From Pyrenochaeta sp. MPI-SDFR-AT-0127 (taxonomy: Eukaryota > Ascomycota > Dothideomycetes > Pleosporales > Cucurbitariaceae): DNA of 64,000 nucleotides. The stretch spans positions 186,001 to 250,000 of the forward strand of contig JAGTJM010000026.1 in NCBI GenBank assembly GCA_020747015.1, in the 5' to 3' direction. Numbering within the stretch: the first letter of the stretch is position 1; every line of letters begins with the position of its first letter. Positions 47,238 to 57,067 of this stretch are shown piece by piece. A program made the position numbers and the translations under genes. Below the pieces are notes generated by a model, which saw only the letters and a list, made by a program, of their open reading frames with translations, had not been told where the DNA came from and made no database searches.

Positions 47238-47838
47238 GTTGCAAGTGACGACAGAGGTCCTTGGGTTGCAGTACCTGTGTCTCAGAATAGGGTGGGGTGG
47301 GTCCTACTTGCTTCTTTACTTTGTTGTCAAGAATCGGCAAAGTCGCGGCGCTGGTACCTCATTCGAGGTTGGCATGCATAGTAGGTCTTGTCGGCCACTC
47401 AGCCTCCTTTGCTTTCGTACGCCGATATCTCCGGCGACTTGGCTATTGGGAGACGACGTAGTTGTACCGCCAGATTGAACCCGCCTTTCTTGAAGCCAAG
47501 TACCCAAGTCTTTACCATGGACGAGCGACGCGTCGGTGGGGGCTCCGCTGGCAACGATGGGCGCCAAGTTAGAAAAGCCACCACTTCAGAACGGCTAAAC
47601 GTCAATCACCCACGCTAGCGTTTGTAAGGCTCTTGGGACGTGGAAGTATGCTCCCATTACTTGTTTAGGGACTTATACCTGATGTTAAAGAGAGAGATCG
47701 CGCACAAAGTTCGGTGCTCTACGTACGACTCAAGACATACATCACGGCTTCTTGGCGATCCATCATCAACGAGAATACCCATCTAATTCACCAATTCATG
47801 GTCACACAATCGTTTCTTAGCACATAACTATATTCATC
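47238..47838. other. Intergenic stretch
   Basis: Both neighbouring genes read rightward. The stretch contains a 3' UTR and the promoter of the next gene; a cryptic open frame at 47388-47618 has no motif. Confidence 0.35.
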
Positions 47839-48678
47839 ATGACTACGCCCACATTGCCCACTGTTCCTTTGCCTACACAGACAGATGACGATACCGACGA
47901 TGACGATGATGTTCCGACTCCAGTGATATCTGGACAACCGCCAGCTACCACTGTTCCTGGTCAACCAACACCAGCCGTCTCGGCTCCACCTCCGGCAGGT
48001 ACCGGAGTTCCAGGCCAACCTCCAGCAAACACACCTCCCGCACAACCAGCTCCAGGTACTGTAGGTGCAGGTCAAACACCCACCGGTGCACCTATCAATT
48101 CAGCCAGTGTGGTGCCATCTGGATCACGCACTCGTCTTGCAGATAACCTTCCTTCTGGGAGTGCCACAAATTCAGTCGTCCCAGTCACTCCCGGGGGTGA
48201 AAGCAAGGGCCTTGGCGTCGGTGCCACAGCGGGCATAGGCGTAGGAGTAGCTCTTGCCGTGATCTTGATGGTGTTAGGGGCTTGGATCTTCGTACGACGG
48301 AGGCGAAGACGGTGGCAGAGAAAGCGTACCGCATCCGGCTCAACGGCTCATGGAGACACGCCTGATGAAGAAGTCGCCAGGAAGCTCTCAGGTCAGGAGG
48401 TTCGGGCGTACCGGGCTCCGGGTGGTATGGGCGCTGCTGAGATGGGATATGGGAAAGAATACGGCGTTGATGGAAAACATCGTGCTGAGCTCGCAAGCCC
48501 TGTCGTTCCAGTGGAAGCCGTTGGTGACCGTGAATATGCTGTGGAATTGCCCGGCTCTGCAGTCCCTATGAGGGAGGTAGAAAAAGGAAACGGAGAACGC
48601 CTTTTCTCAGACGCGCCTATCGATGACCGGAATGATACCTTTGATCCCGAATCGCGGCTAGCGGATGTGAAGAGATGA
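47839..48678 (+). CDS. Single-pass membrane protein with Pro/Thr-rich ectodomain
   Basis: A single exon encodes 279 residues. The first 120 are low complexity: Pro, Thr, Gly and Ala with an early Asp run, and imperfect GQPP..T repeats. One strong membrane helix (GVGATAGIGVGVALAVILMVLGAWIFV) lies at about residues 127-153, followed at once by a block of arginines (positive-inside rule), placing the C-terminus in the cytosol. The cytosolic part (about 120 residues) is charged, with Pro-Val and Glu-rich stretches. There is no obvious signal peptide; the start MTTPTLPTVPL is not hydrophobic enough, so an upstream exon may be missing. The layout resembles Mid2/Wsc-like surface sensors, but no diagnostic domain is visible. 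Confidence 0.65.
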   Translation: MTTPTLPTVPLPTQTDDDTDDDDDVPTPVISGQPPATTVPGQPTPAVSAPPPAGTGVPGQPPANTPPAQPAPGTVGAGQTPTGAPINSASVVPSGSRTRLADNLPSGSATNSVVPVTPGGESKGLGVGATAGIGVGVALAVILMVLGAWIFVRRRRRRWQRKRTASGSTAHGDTPDEEVARKLSGQEVRAYRAPGGMGAAEMGYGKEYGVDGKHRAELASPVVPVEAVGDREYAVELPGSAVPMREVEKGNGERLFSDAPIDDRNDTFDPESRLADVKR

Positions 48679-48797
48679 ACCGTAATAGGCATATCTTTGT
48701 CAGTTTCGGCGTTTGGGTATCCTGGACGACTTATGAACATGTACATATATATATACACAATTAGAATGGAACAAGTGACCATCCCGAGCTTTCAATT

Positions 48798-49493
48798 TCA
48801 ATGTTCATAGCGGTTTGATGGGAAGTGAGCGTCTGGTAGCGGTGACACAGCAGGGGACGTGGTCCGCGACGATGCATCCCATGGCGATATCAGCAGTGGC
48901 GACACATTGCCTGAACAACCTTCAGGTGGAGAGATGGTCAATAAGGGCAAGCGTCTATAATCGTCTTCTCGATTGGTAGGTTCTTGTTTGTGGTCATAGG
49001 CAACACTCGATGTCTTCCAGGGCTGAACCTTCTTCGTGTAGGCATCCTCTCCATCACGCTCAAATGAGAATGTTCGATCGCTTTGTTTCATACATTCCAC
49101 CTCTTGCACATCCGTGTAGTTGTTAGTAGGAAGCTCGGGTATCTGATTTGCGTCCATCTCATAAATGGTTCGCGCTTCTGCCTCAACGGGTGGGGGCGAG
49201 GGCGGCGGCGGCGGGTCTTTCTGCAAGGCCTTCTCCTGGGGCCATACCTCATTATTTGGTGCCTCGACTACTTTCTCCTCTGATGTTTGGTGCTTTTTGA
49301 AAATTCGATTACGTCGTCTATATGCAAAAAAGGCGAGGAGCGCGATGAGTATGACAGCAACGGAGCACGCGACCCCGATTGCAATGCCGCGCTTCATACC
49401 AGGGAGACCTGTTTGCGATTCTTCCGGCATTTGAGATGATGACGTCGAGGATGCAGATGTTGAGGTCTGCGATGGGTTCGCGAGCGGTGCCAT
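48798..49493 (-). CDS. Single-pass membrane protein, N-terminal exon not found
   Basis: The frame from an ATG at 49493 gives 231 residues: a short Ser/Thr-rich stretch, one membrane helix (AIGVACSVAVILIALLAFFAY) and then RRRNR and a cytosolic tail rich in Pro (seven in a row), Glu and Ser. The frame is open further upstream to about 49610 without another ATG. Related fungal proteins start with a signal peptide and a Cys-rich ectodomain. A Cys-containing open piece lies just upstream (50040-49681, ending GFYACCNCCWW), but I could not splice it. This gene converges with the one at 47839, only 119 bases away, and both have the same layout. Confidence 0.55.
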   Translation of the reverse strand: MAPLANPSQTSTSASSTSSSQMPEESQTGLPGMKRGIAIGVACSVAVILIALLAFFAYRRRNRIFKKHQTSEEKVVEAPNNEVWPQEKALQKDPPPPPSPPPVEAEARTIYEMDANQIPELPTNNYTDVQEVECMKQSDRTFSFERDGEDAYTKKVQPWKTSSVAYDHKQEPTNREDDYRRLPLLTISPPEGCSGNVSPLLISPWDASSRTTSPAVSPLPDAHFPSNRYEH

Positions 49494-51697
49494 GATTGTA
49501 TTCGCCTTGTCGAGTTTTTGTTGCGCCGCGTCCGCATGCAACTGAGAGTCAGAAGAATCGCATGAAAGGCTTCGCCGCAAAGGTGCAGCTCTCCATCATA
49601 TGCGTCTACGTCAAACAAGTCCATGCTGCGGCGCAGTCGCGCAGCCTGACCATGCAGCGGGTCGCCCAAGGCTGCGAGGCTCACTCGGCGGCTACACTAG
49701 ATGATCGGGCGTAATTGTAACTTCGACAGCCAATCATCTCCGTCCACCAGCAACAGTTGCAACAGGCATAAAACCCGGTTTCAGCCTGTGCGGCAGCCTC
49801 GTGATAAGTTTGGACATGGCAAACGAAGTCCCGAGCATCGTGCGATGCAACAGTGTCGATGCTCATGAAAGGGATTATGGATTGTTGGTGACACCGCGAA
49901 GCCACGACGTCATTGCTGACCATTCCGCCTTCGAGTAGGAGACAATTCGCCCTTCTACTTTGGCACAATACGTTGCCATCGCTGATCTCTTGCCTCCCTT
50001 GAACAATTGACTTTTCAACTATAATCTTTGCCTTTATCACACTATTTTAGTCCCATGCCGTTCCATGTCAGTAGAGGTCGTTGTTCTTTGCGCGAGCATC
50101 TTTCACACACTGTCTACCCCATCCTCGCGCCAGTTTCTCTGTTCACATGGGCTGTTCTTACTTTTCAAATAAAATGATACAGGCACGATGGTGCTTCCTT
50201 AGTCTCTCCTTCAGTTTCATACTGTTTACTCGCACCTCCTGCAGCTCTCACCGGCCCCCAAACCCCTTGGCCAATTTCCCCATATCGTTAAAAAGTTTAC
50301 TCTGCTGAGCCTTCTAGCATCTTATCTTGGATGTCGTTGCAACTTTTGAGATACATTGCTCCCACGAATTGTGGCTTGTGGTAGTAGCTCCCAAGTACCT
50401 TTCAGCATCTTCAGGCCCACAAATACGAATGATGAACAGACTAGTGAGCAATTGACTTGACCTTTTGCAGTGCACCCGTTGTCGAAGAAACCCTCTAGAT
50501 TGCACAAGATCTAATTCAATCCCCATCAACAAGCAAAACAACAACAGTGATGGCAAATATATGCCAGAGCTCCTTATTGATGTTGTATGTTGTACAATCC
50601 TTTCGTGATAAACAAGACTATCAACTGACAAATTAAATATATCGGTAACGGAAGTTCCCTTGCAAGGAATCTAGCTCGGGTTTCGGGAACATTACCGGTA
50701 TGGTGGCCTTAGGGTTCTACGATCACCGGCGTTCGGTAACCGATGTACTTATCTGAGCGAAGCGATCTGAACGGACCCATTTCAGCCGCGTTCACTTTGA
50801 CTAGATAATCAAACCGCTAATTCAAATCGAGACTTGGACTGTCGGTACCAAAAATCGCCACACCTCTGTTGTTCCATTGCACCATCGATTTAGCTGGCGC
50901 CAAATACAACCTTACCAACGACTTCTAGCAACTGGAACCCTCACTGCAATCACTCAAGTGTCGCTGATTGACCAGATGATCCCCATGAAACGTTTGACGT
51001 CGAATATGATGAAAACGTTCACTAAGATATGTGTACTTATGGTGCTCTAAGAGTCGGGATTCTTCGGTGTCTGGCCGTATGCGGCCAAAGAGCGATGTTT
51101 CCATCATTTGAGATCGACTTAAAGGCACCCGATTTTTTTCATCTGTTTATGGTGGTACAGGGACTAGATCTTCGTGTCTCAGCCCTATGCACTCCAGAAC
51201 GTGCGGCATAATAATCACATTGAGACATCCTAGCCTAGATACGAACTCTCCAAGTCTATCATGTCTTCGACTGATGGCCATCGTTACCCTGCAATGTAGC
51301 TATGATGAGCTTGGTATCATTAAATCTGGAGGAATACTACCTTAGCGATCTCTTTTGTCAGGGTTCTCACGTCTGCCTGGCTTCTCTCTGAAGATTGTCT
51401 CTCCCACAGTCTTGGGACTTGCTCCACCCGATTTAGTCAATGCGAATCCCATATTCTTGTCTGGTTCAGACATGACGATTTTCATAATCAATGACGGCAC
51501 ATTACGACAGACTCGATCACTTGCGTGTATAAGGGCCGATGGAGGTAATAATTCTCGATGTCAGAATCGAGGCAGCAATAGTCGCTCATTTCATTCAAAA
51601 TTCTTCAACTCAGTTTACTCGCAGCTGTTCGTGAGCCCAGGAGTAGCGACTGTTTGCGTTGATCATACAACAAGCATATAATATACCGAAGAAAGCG
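49494..51697. other. Mostly non-coding stretch, possible upstream exon
   Basis: The left part may contain the missing N-terminal exon of the gene ending at 48798. Beyond about 50050 no protein-like frame is seen. A region near 50640-50760 is rich in CGGTAAC/TTACCG-like short inverted motifs. Confidence 0.35.
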
Positions 51698-52978
51698 ATG
51701 ACGTGTGACCCTCCCCAGAAACTCCACTGGACACAGCGAATTGCTCTCGTCCGACATAATCTCCACTCCGCTCGACGAACAAACGACTTCAGCTTTTTCA
51801 AGTCGCTCCAAGCACACGCCCTCATCGAAGGCACTGATCATGTTGCTCTACTTTACTCGTCTCTAGGCGACAGTGCCGACTCTGTGCTCTCCACCCTGGA
51901 TAACCTGAATGCGGGCATCGCATATGTCCACCAGGATGCATTCAAGGCGTTGTATGACAGTGTCAAAACTGCGGTGCATACAGGTGATCAATCCATTTCT
52001 GACAGACGGTCGTTGCTGAGAGTGGACGCGCACCAGCAGCGCGACATGGCGGATCATGCGATCGACAAGACAACCAATTCTGCCATCAATCTGATTCAAG
52101 CGCAGCCCGCACACTGCCAGGATGCAGTGGCAAATGCCTGGATCACTGGGACGACTATTATCGCTGATGCAGTATGCATCTGCTTGAACGAGATGAGCAA
52201 GCTCGAAGTAAACCCAGATGATTTCATTCGCCTTGAGTACGCATGGAATTCTATCCAGTCCGCCGTGGATGCAGCCATTTCTGCTCTTCGTGGTATCTTC
52301 ACGCTCATGGGCCCACCCAGTGTCAACAATCAGAATTTATTTGCCCCCAGCTACGGAAGAAACCTCAGCGTCTCATCAGCCAATTCTGACAACGGCGGAT
52401 CAAGCACACGAAGTCGCAGTTCTTCTACGGCCTCGGCGTTCAGTTTTATCAAACGGGCACTGAGCAATAGCCAATCGCATCCTCCCTCCGCCTCAAAGGC
52501 AGGGCGCAGCGGATCCATTGCGCTGTCGATGCCTCCACCAGAAGCCAACTCTAGAGGCTTCCGCGCAAGCATGAATAATGCTTGCCCAACCAAGATGTCT
52601 ACATTTGGTGGCCACCCACACACTGTACTGACCACTATCCCCCTACTCCATCTACCGGGCCGGATGGCAGCGGTCATCCAGATGATGATGTTTTGGACCC
52701 ATTCAAACAGCACGGAGATTACTTCGCATTCGACATGGGCAAGACGAGCGGGAAAGATAACAAGGAGCGAAGTGCTGTGGATGACTTGATGCAGATGTAA
52801 GTTTTACTCCCAGCACAGTTTTTCCGGTCACGATGTCACTGACAGCCGAACCAGAGAGAGTCTTGACCCTTTGTATTCACCGGTAGTGGACGAGACCATC
52901 AAGATGCCCGTCCCGTTAACCCTGAGGCGGCTTTCAGAGTCTTTTGACATGAGCCCTGTCGCTGCTATTGCCGTGTAA
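51698..52978 (+). CDS. Unrecognised fungal protein, reading frame changes once
   Basis: The open frame before the first ATG starts with TTG, so 51698 was taken as start (MTCDPPQKLHWTQR). The first 295 or so residues are helical, rich in Ala, Leu, Asp and His, then a Ser-rich linker (RSRSSSTASAFSF). Between 52579 and about 52650 the protein-like frame shifts by one base: TDHYPPTPSTGPDGSGHPDDDVLDPF continues in the other frame. No intron with good signals bridges this in phase, so a single-base loss or a sequence error is likely. A later intron (52797-52854, GTAAGT/CCAG) joins in phase to a final exon ending at 52978 (SESFDMSPVAAIAV). About 410 residues if repaired. I do not recognise the family. 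Confidence 0.55.
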
Positions 52979-53358
52979 TTTCATATCCTATCATCTCATA
53001 ACAAGTCAATAATACAAAATTACAGTAAATGTCACGTCAATGGCTTGGTGCAGTCCACAGATGTTTTCTTTCAGTCTTTTTTTTTGGGTGTAATCTGAAG
53101 AATAATGGCTAGATAGTCTCAGTTGCGTTGTCCTTGCAAGATTAGGAAGACGAAATGAAAGTGATTTCTGAAGAATATTTATCAAGCTGTTGTAACACTT
53201 CTTGTGAAAAGTTGAACAACAGCAAGTATAAAATACTCCCAGACTTTTATCCAAAACGCCTATGCAGCGTGTAATTATTGGTACAACTCCAGCTTGGAGG
53301 CAAAAGACATCGCAGAGATGCCTGATCCTCGGTCTCTACTAGATGGAGCCACTTGTTT
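52979..53358. other. Convergent 3' intergenic region
   Basis: The stop codons of the two flanking genes face each other. AT-rich, with T-runs near 53078. No gene was seen. Confidence 0.4.
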
Positions 53359-54840
53359 TCAGCAGCCTCCCACTACCTTTCGAGATCCATCCAGGCGGTT
53401 CCGTACTGCCTGTTCAGGAGTTTGACGACGGGGTGCCCTGAGTTGTACTCGATAGTGTTCACCATTTGTTTCACAAATTGCTTTTGCGTAGATTTGAGGG
53501 CCATTGGTACAGTTTGGGGACCTAGATATCTTCTGCGGCGACGGAGGAGGCATGCAGTTAATGGCCTGCAATGGCAGACCCATGTACCGACCAAATTGGA
53601 ATAAGTCGTCCATATATGTGATGATATCATTGTCAATCTGCAGGAGAGTATAGCCATTGGGCTGAATCTGGCCCCAGAAATCCATAATTATCGTATTCCA
53701 GCCCATAGGAAACGATTGTTGTGCCGATAATCCATTTTCGAAGAAGAGCTCAAGAGACTTCCGCGCCTCTCCAATCAAGCTGTGAATTGCCTTAGCAGCT
53801 GCCCTGTGTTCTTCTGTGGAAGAGGCGAGCAGGAAGTTCTGCATTGCTTTCTTTACTTCATCTGATTTGTCAGCATAAAAGCTCATGACGAATGCGACTC
53901 TTTCCTGGAAGGCCTCCTCCTCTACTGAAGGCTGGCTGGTGACAATGATCTGTGTTGGTGCTAGATCGTGTGCTTGTGGAGAAGCCTGAGGAACTTTGAT
54001 GGGCTGAACAGGCGTCGATGAAGGCGCTTGAGGATGAGGTTGGACAGTTGTAGGGGCTGAGATGGAGAGCAGATCAGGAGCTGGTGGAGGAGGCGGTGTA
54101 TTCTCAGAAGGTGGATCGACAATGTCGTATATAAGCGTGGAGGCTTCAACCGTATGATTAAATTCAGAGCTGATGGCGACAAGGGCTTGGGATTCTTCAG
54201 GCTCTTCGATAGTAGGCTGCATGATGTCATCCTCCCCAGAGGTTCCCACATATTTCCACTCGTATCCATAATGTGGCTTGGGTACACGAATGAACCCGTG
54301 TTTCGTCTCATCCTCTTCATCGAGGAAGAAATCCTTCCAGTTTGGTGGATACTGCAGAGCGGAGTTTTTCTTGAGGTTATAATGATTATGTGCTAAGAAG
54401 GATTCGCCGGTTGCATGGAAGTGGTCGTAAGGATGTCGAGGTTTCACCACAGCGGGTAGTGGAAGAACCCGTGGTGGTGCATTTGTAACCATTGGAATTT
54501 TTCGTGCAGCGTAAGGCTTGTTTATCTCGACAATATTCTTATGGTCATGCGGCGGGGAAATAGGAGTATTCCAACCAGGATGAAGCCATTCATAGAAATT
54601 ATCCATTCGGAAGCCAAAGCGCCAAGCAATGTACAAGGCGATCGCAGGGTAAATAACGGCCATGGTGCCATATATCTCGATATCTTCAGGAGAACAGTCG
54701 GCATAGAAGTCTTGAACTGCATCGTAGATGTCGTACTTGAAAAAGAGCTTGATGTCTAGACACAGGCTGCAGAGTGTCTCATCGAGCCACGCAAGGGGCG
54801 ACCTAGCGTAAGAAGAGAGAAGGACGAGAAGATTCAACAT
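53359..54840 (-). CDS. Orphan protein with one membrane-like segment
   Basis: A single exon encodes 493 residues. The first 80 contain a hydrophobic stretch (MLNLLVLLSSYA) that may be a signal or anchor, and a clearer helix at about residues 58-77 (GTMAVIYPAIALYIAWRF). The central part is rich in His, Pro, Asp and Tyr; residues about 240-310 are Pro/Thr/Gln-rich low complexity. A helical region with ERVAFVMSFYADKSDEVKKAMQNFLL and AAAKAIHSLIGEARKSLELFF follows; the last 70 residues are Arg- and Pro-rich. No motif points to a family. The long uninterrupted frame and clear ATG support a real gene. Only 48 bases separate it from the small secreted candidate upstream on the same strand. Confidence 0.65.
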   Translation of the reverse strand: MLNLLVLLSSYARSPLAWLDETLCSLCLDIKLFFKYDIYDAVQDFYADCSPEDIEIYGTMAVIYPAIALYIAWRFGFRMDNFYEWLHPGWNTPISPPHDHKNIVEINKPYAARKIPMVTNAPPRVLPLPAVVKPRHPYDHFHATGESFLAHNHYNLKKNSALQYPPNWKDFFLDEEDETKHGFIRVPKPHYGYEWKYVGTSGEDDIMQPTIEEPEESQALVAISSEFNHTVEASTLIYDIVDPPSENTPPPPPAPDLLSISAPTTVQPHPQAPSSTPVQPIKVPQASPQAHDLAPTQIIVTSQPSVEEEAFQERVAFVMSFYADKSDEVKKAMQNFLLASSTEEHRAAAKAIHSLIGEARKSLELFFENGLSAQQSFPMGWNTIIMDFWGQIQPNGYTLLQIDNDIITYMDDLFQFGRYMGLPLQAINCMPPPSPQKISRSPNCTNGPQIYAKAICETNGEHYRVQLRAPRRQTPEQAVRNRLDGSRKVVGGC

Positions 54841-54888
54841 ATTGGTTGGGTTGTGTGTAGTTGTTTTGGAGCAACTGTCATGAGAAGA

Positions 54889-55275
54889 CTACCCAAGGTG
54901 AAGTGGATGTAGATCAGTATATCTGTCTGGTGTGAGCTCACAAGCAACGCAGACAGTGGTTGACCAGAAACCTGCAAGAGATCGTTCAGTCGCGGGGTGG
55001 CTTTGTCGAGCTATCGCAGACTTAGATAGCAGGTAGTCACCACCAAAGAGATCGTAAGTCAGTGTGGTTGGTTGAAAGGAACCTGAGATCGGTCGATTGC
55101 ATGCATCCTCTTGTGTAGGTGGAGGACAGACAGGAAACTCTTTGATTGCCACGGCGTGCGTCCAAGCTTGTTTTTCTCCGTGGTTGGCATGGCTAGAATG
55201 ACGACAATGAAATTCGTTTTCAGGCAGGAGTGCAATTGCGAGTGGCAGTGTGAAAGGAAAAGCGAAAGCAAACAT
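54889..55275 (-). CDS. Candidate small secreted cysteine-containing protein
   Basis: The frame opens with GTG at 55287; the ATG at 55275 gives 128 residues with a hydrophobic start (MFAFAFPFTLPLAIALLPE) that reads as a signal peptide. Five cysteines follow: one at FHC, two in FPVCPPPTQEDAC, and two in TTVCVAC. No domain is recognisable. Size, signal and cysteines fit a secreted effector-like protein, but a five-cysteine count and overlap with other open frames make this tentative. It is followed within 48 bases by the start of the orphan gene on the same strand. Confidence 0.45.
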   Translation of the reverse strand: MFAFAFPFTLPLAIALLPENEFHCRHSSHANHGEKQAWTHAVAIKEFPVCPPPTQEDACNRPISGSFQPTTLTYDLFGGDYLLSKSAIARQSHPATERSLAGFWSTTVCVACELTPDRYTDLHPLHLG

Positions 55276-55572
55276 AAGTCTTGGCACGAGCTGGCGGCGT
55301 GGTGGCGGGAATCAAGGGGTGGCACCCACGAATCCAGGAGAGTCGATTGTAGAGGAGTTCTCATGGAGTATACAGCTACGTAGGTGAGCAGGGACCTGTA
55401 TAAAGTGATGGTCTACTAGAAGGCGAAGTGTTTTTTAGAGATGGTAGTCCAAGTGGTCCTCGAATGTCTGGTGATCGTAGTGAATGCTAGAACACAGCAT
55501 GTTCAGGTCCCATTCTTTTGTAAATCATAACCTCATGATTACTAGCTGTCTTGCAATTTAAAGACTCTACAA

Positions 55573-56296
55573 TCAGTACACCGGTCTTGAGCCATGCCGC
55601 GGTGACTGATACCCTTCAAGCTCTACAGGCGGCTGTTGGACCTCAGCGATAGCTCCCTTGTACACCATCATGTTGGCCGGTAGCTCCATACGCTCCCGTG
55701 CGTACATCTCATTTATCTGCGGAGGCTCGTGCGGTGGTGGGTCATCCCAATTTTGGGATTGTCGCCTCTTTCTTATGAAGCAGATGACAAGTCCAAGTAT
55801 GATACCAAAGCCGAGTACGCCCCCGACAACACCTCCTACAATAACGCCAGTTGAAGCTTTTGGTGAGGAGGTCGACGATGGTAGGGGGGCTGACGATGTA
55901 CGTGCTCCAGCCGGGTCGCAGAAATCAAAGCTGTAGTACACAAAGGTAGAGTTGTAACAATCGACCATTTGGATTTCTTCCTGATATCCTCCACACATGG
56001 TCGTGGTAGTGTCTTCGACATAGATAGTTACTAGCGCAAAGTTAGTTCGGACCTTGCATATCTGCATGCTCAGCGCGCATACCTGTGCACCCAGGATCTA
56101 GTCCTACGACTTGAAAACTACCATATTCGCCGCTACGTCTTATGTCGGTACATGTGCCATTTGGGTATCCATTGGGCCCTTCGAGGCCTCGTAAGCTGTT
56201 TTGGCAATTGCCATCGGAAAAGAGGGCTATCTGGCTCGCGGCGAGGCTGCTGGACGCGAAGGTAAACAGAGCGATGAGTGCTGATGTCAGCATCAT
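55573..56296 (-). CDS. Secreted single-pass membrane protein
   Basis: Exons 56296-56083 and 56030-55573 join in phase 1 (donor GTATGC, acceptor CTAG, branch CTAAC), giving 223 residues. The protein starts with a signal peptide (TSALIALFTFASSSLAAS), then an ectodomain of about 110 residues with six cysteines (NGNC-like DGNCQN, GTCTD, PGCT, TMCGG, DCYN, DFCDP). A Ser/Pro-rich stalk leads to one membrane helix (GVIVGGVVGGVLGFGIILGLVICFI) followed by RKRR. The cytosolic tail is about 65 residues with PPPHEPP and tyrosines. The plan is that of fungal surface proteins with a small disulfide-rich head. I cannot name the family. Start uses the first of two adjacent ATGs. Confidence 0.75.
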
Positions 56297-57067
56297 AATT
56301 AATGATTATGGGGTATGGCGCTAGCGAAGTCAAAGGAACACCAGACAAAGGGCGATGAGTCGGGACTACATGCGCGTATTCGATTATCGCGAGCAAAGTC
56401 AGAAAAAGCCGTAGCCTACTTCCGCCCCAAGTAAATATAGCGAGGACAATTCCACCAAGCTGAACACAGCCCCGGTGAAATGGTTCGTCCGACCCGAAAT
56501 CCTTGTCTTCAGTGCAGGGCACGGCATGTGCCAGCCCCCTGAGCGAATGAATCACGGACCCCGAACATTGCAGATGCCACTGCCACCACCGATTGCGCCA
56601 ATGGCTGTGGCCTTCTGACCAGGCATGAGGCGGAGAGGCCCCCAAAATCGGAAAATTAGGCGGATGCCCAGAGTATTTATCTCTGCCTATTGCTTGGTGC
56701 GATGATTCGAAGATGCCAACGGGTGGAGGTCTCCTCTGAGATCCCTTCGCAGCTGAATCAGAACGGTGCGTTGGACCAACGACAGCACGACTGTGCAACA
56801 GCACCCGGCGTGTCTAGCTATAACCGTCTAGAGACTCGAACTAAAAGCGAGTGGGGGCGTTGGCGCAGAACGAGGTCTCTGGGTAATTGTGTCTAATTAG
56901 AAGGATTTCCGGGGTCAAGACGGATTTGAAGGAGAACTCTGAGAGAGCAGGGCTAGCGAGGGGTGGAGCTAGCTCGGAAACAACTTGGACATGCTTCATG
57001 ATGACACATCAAGTAGTTAAAAGAGCAGAACCCTTCTTGCAATTCTTTTGAATTTCTACAAATATAT
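56297..57067. other. Divergent promoter region
   Basis: It separates the secreted membrane protein (left) and the reductase (right). AT-rich near the right-hand ATG (AAATATATATGAAGATGG). No gene was supported. Confidence 0.4.
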
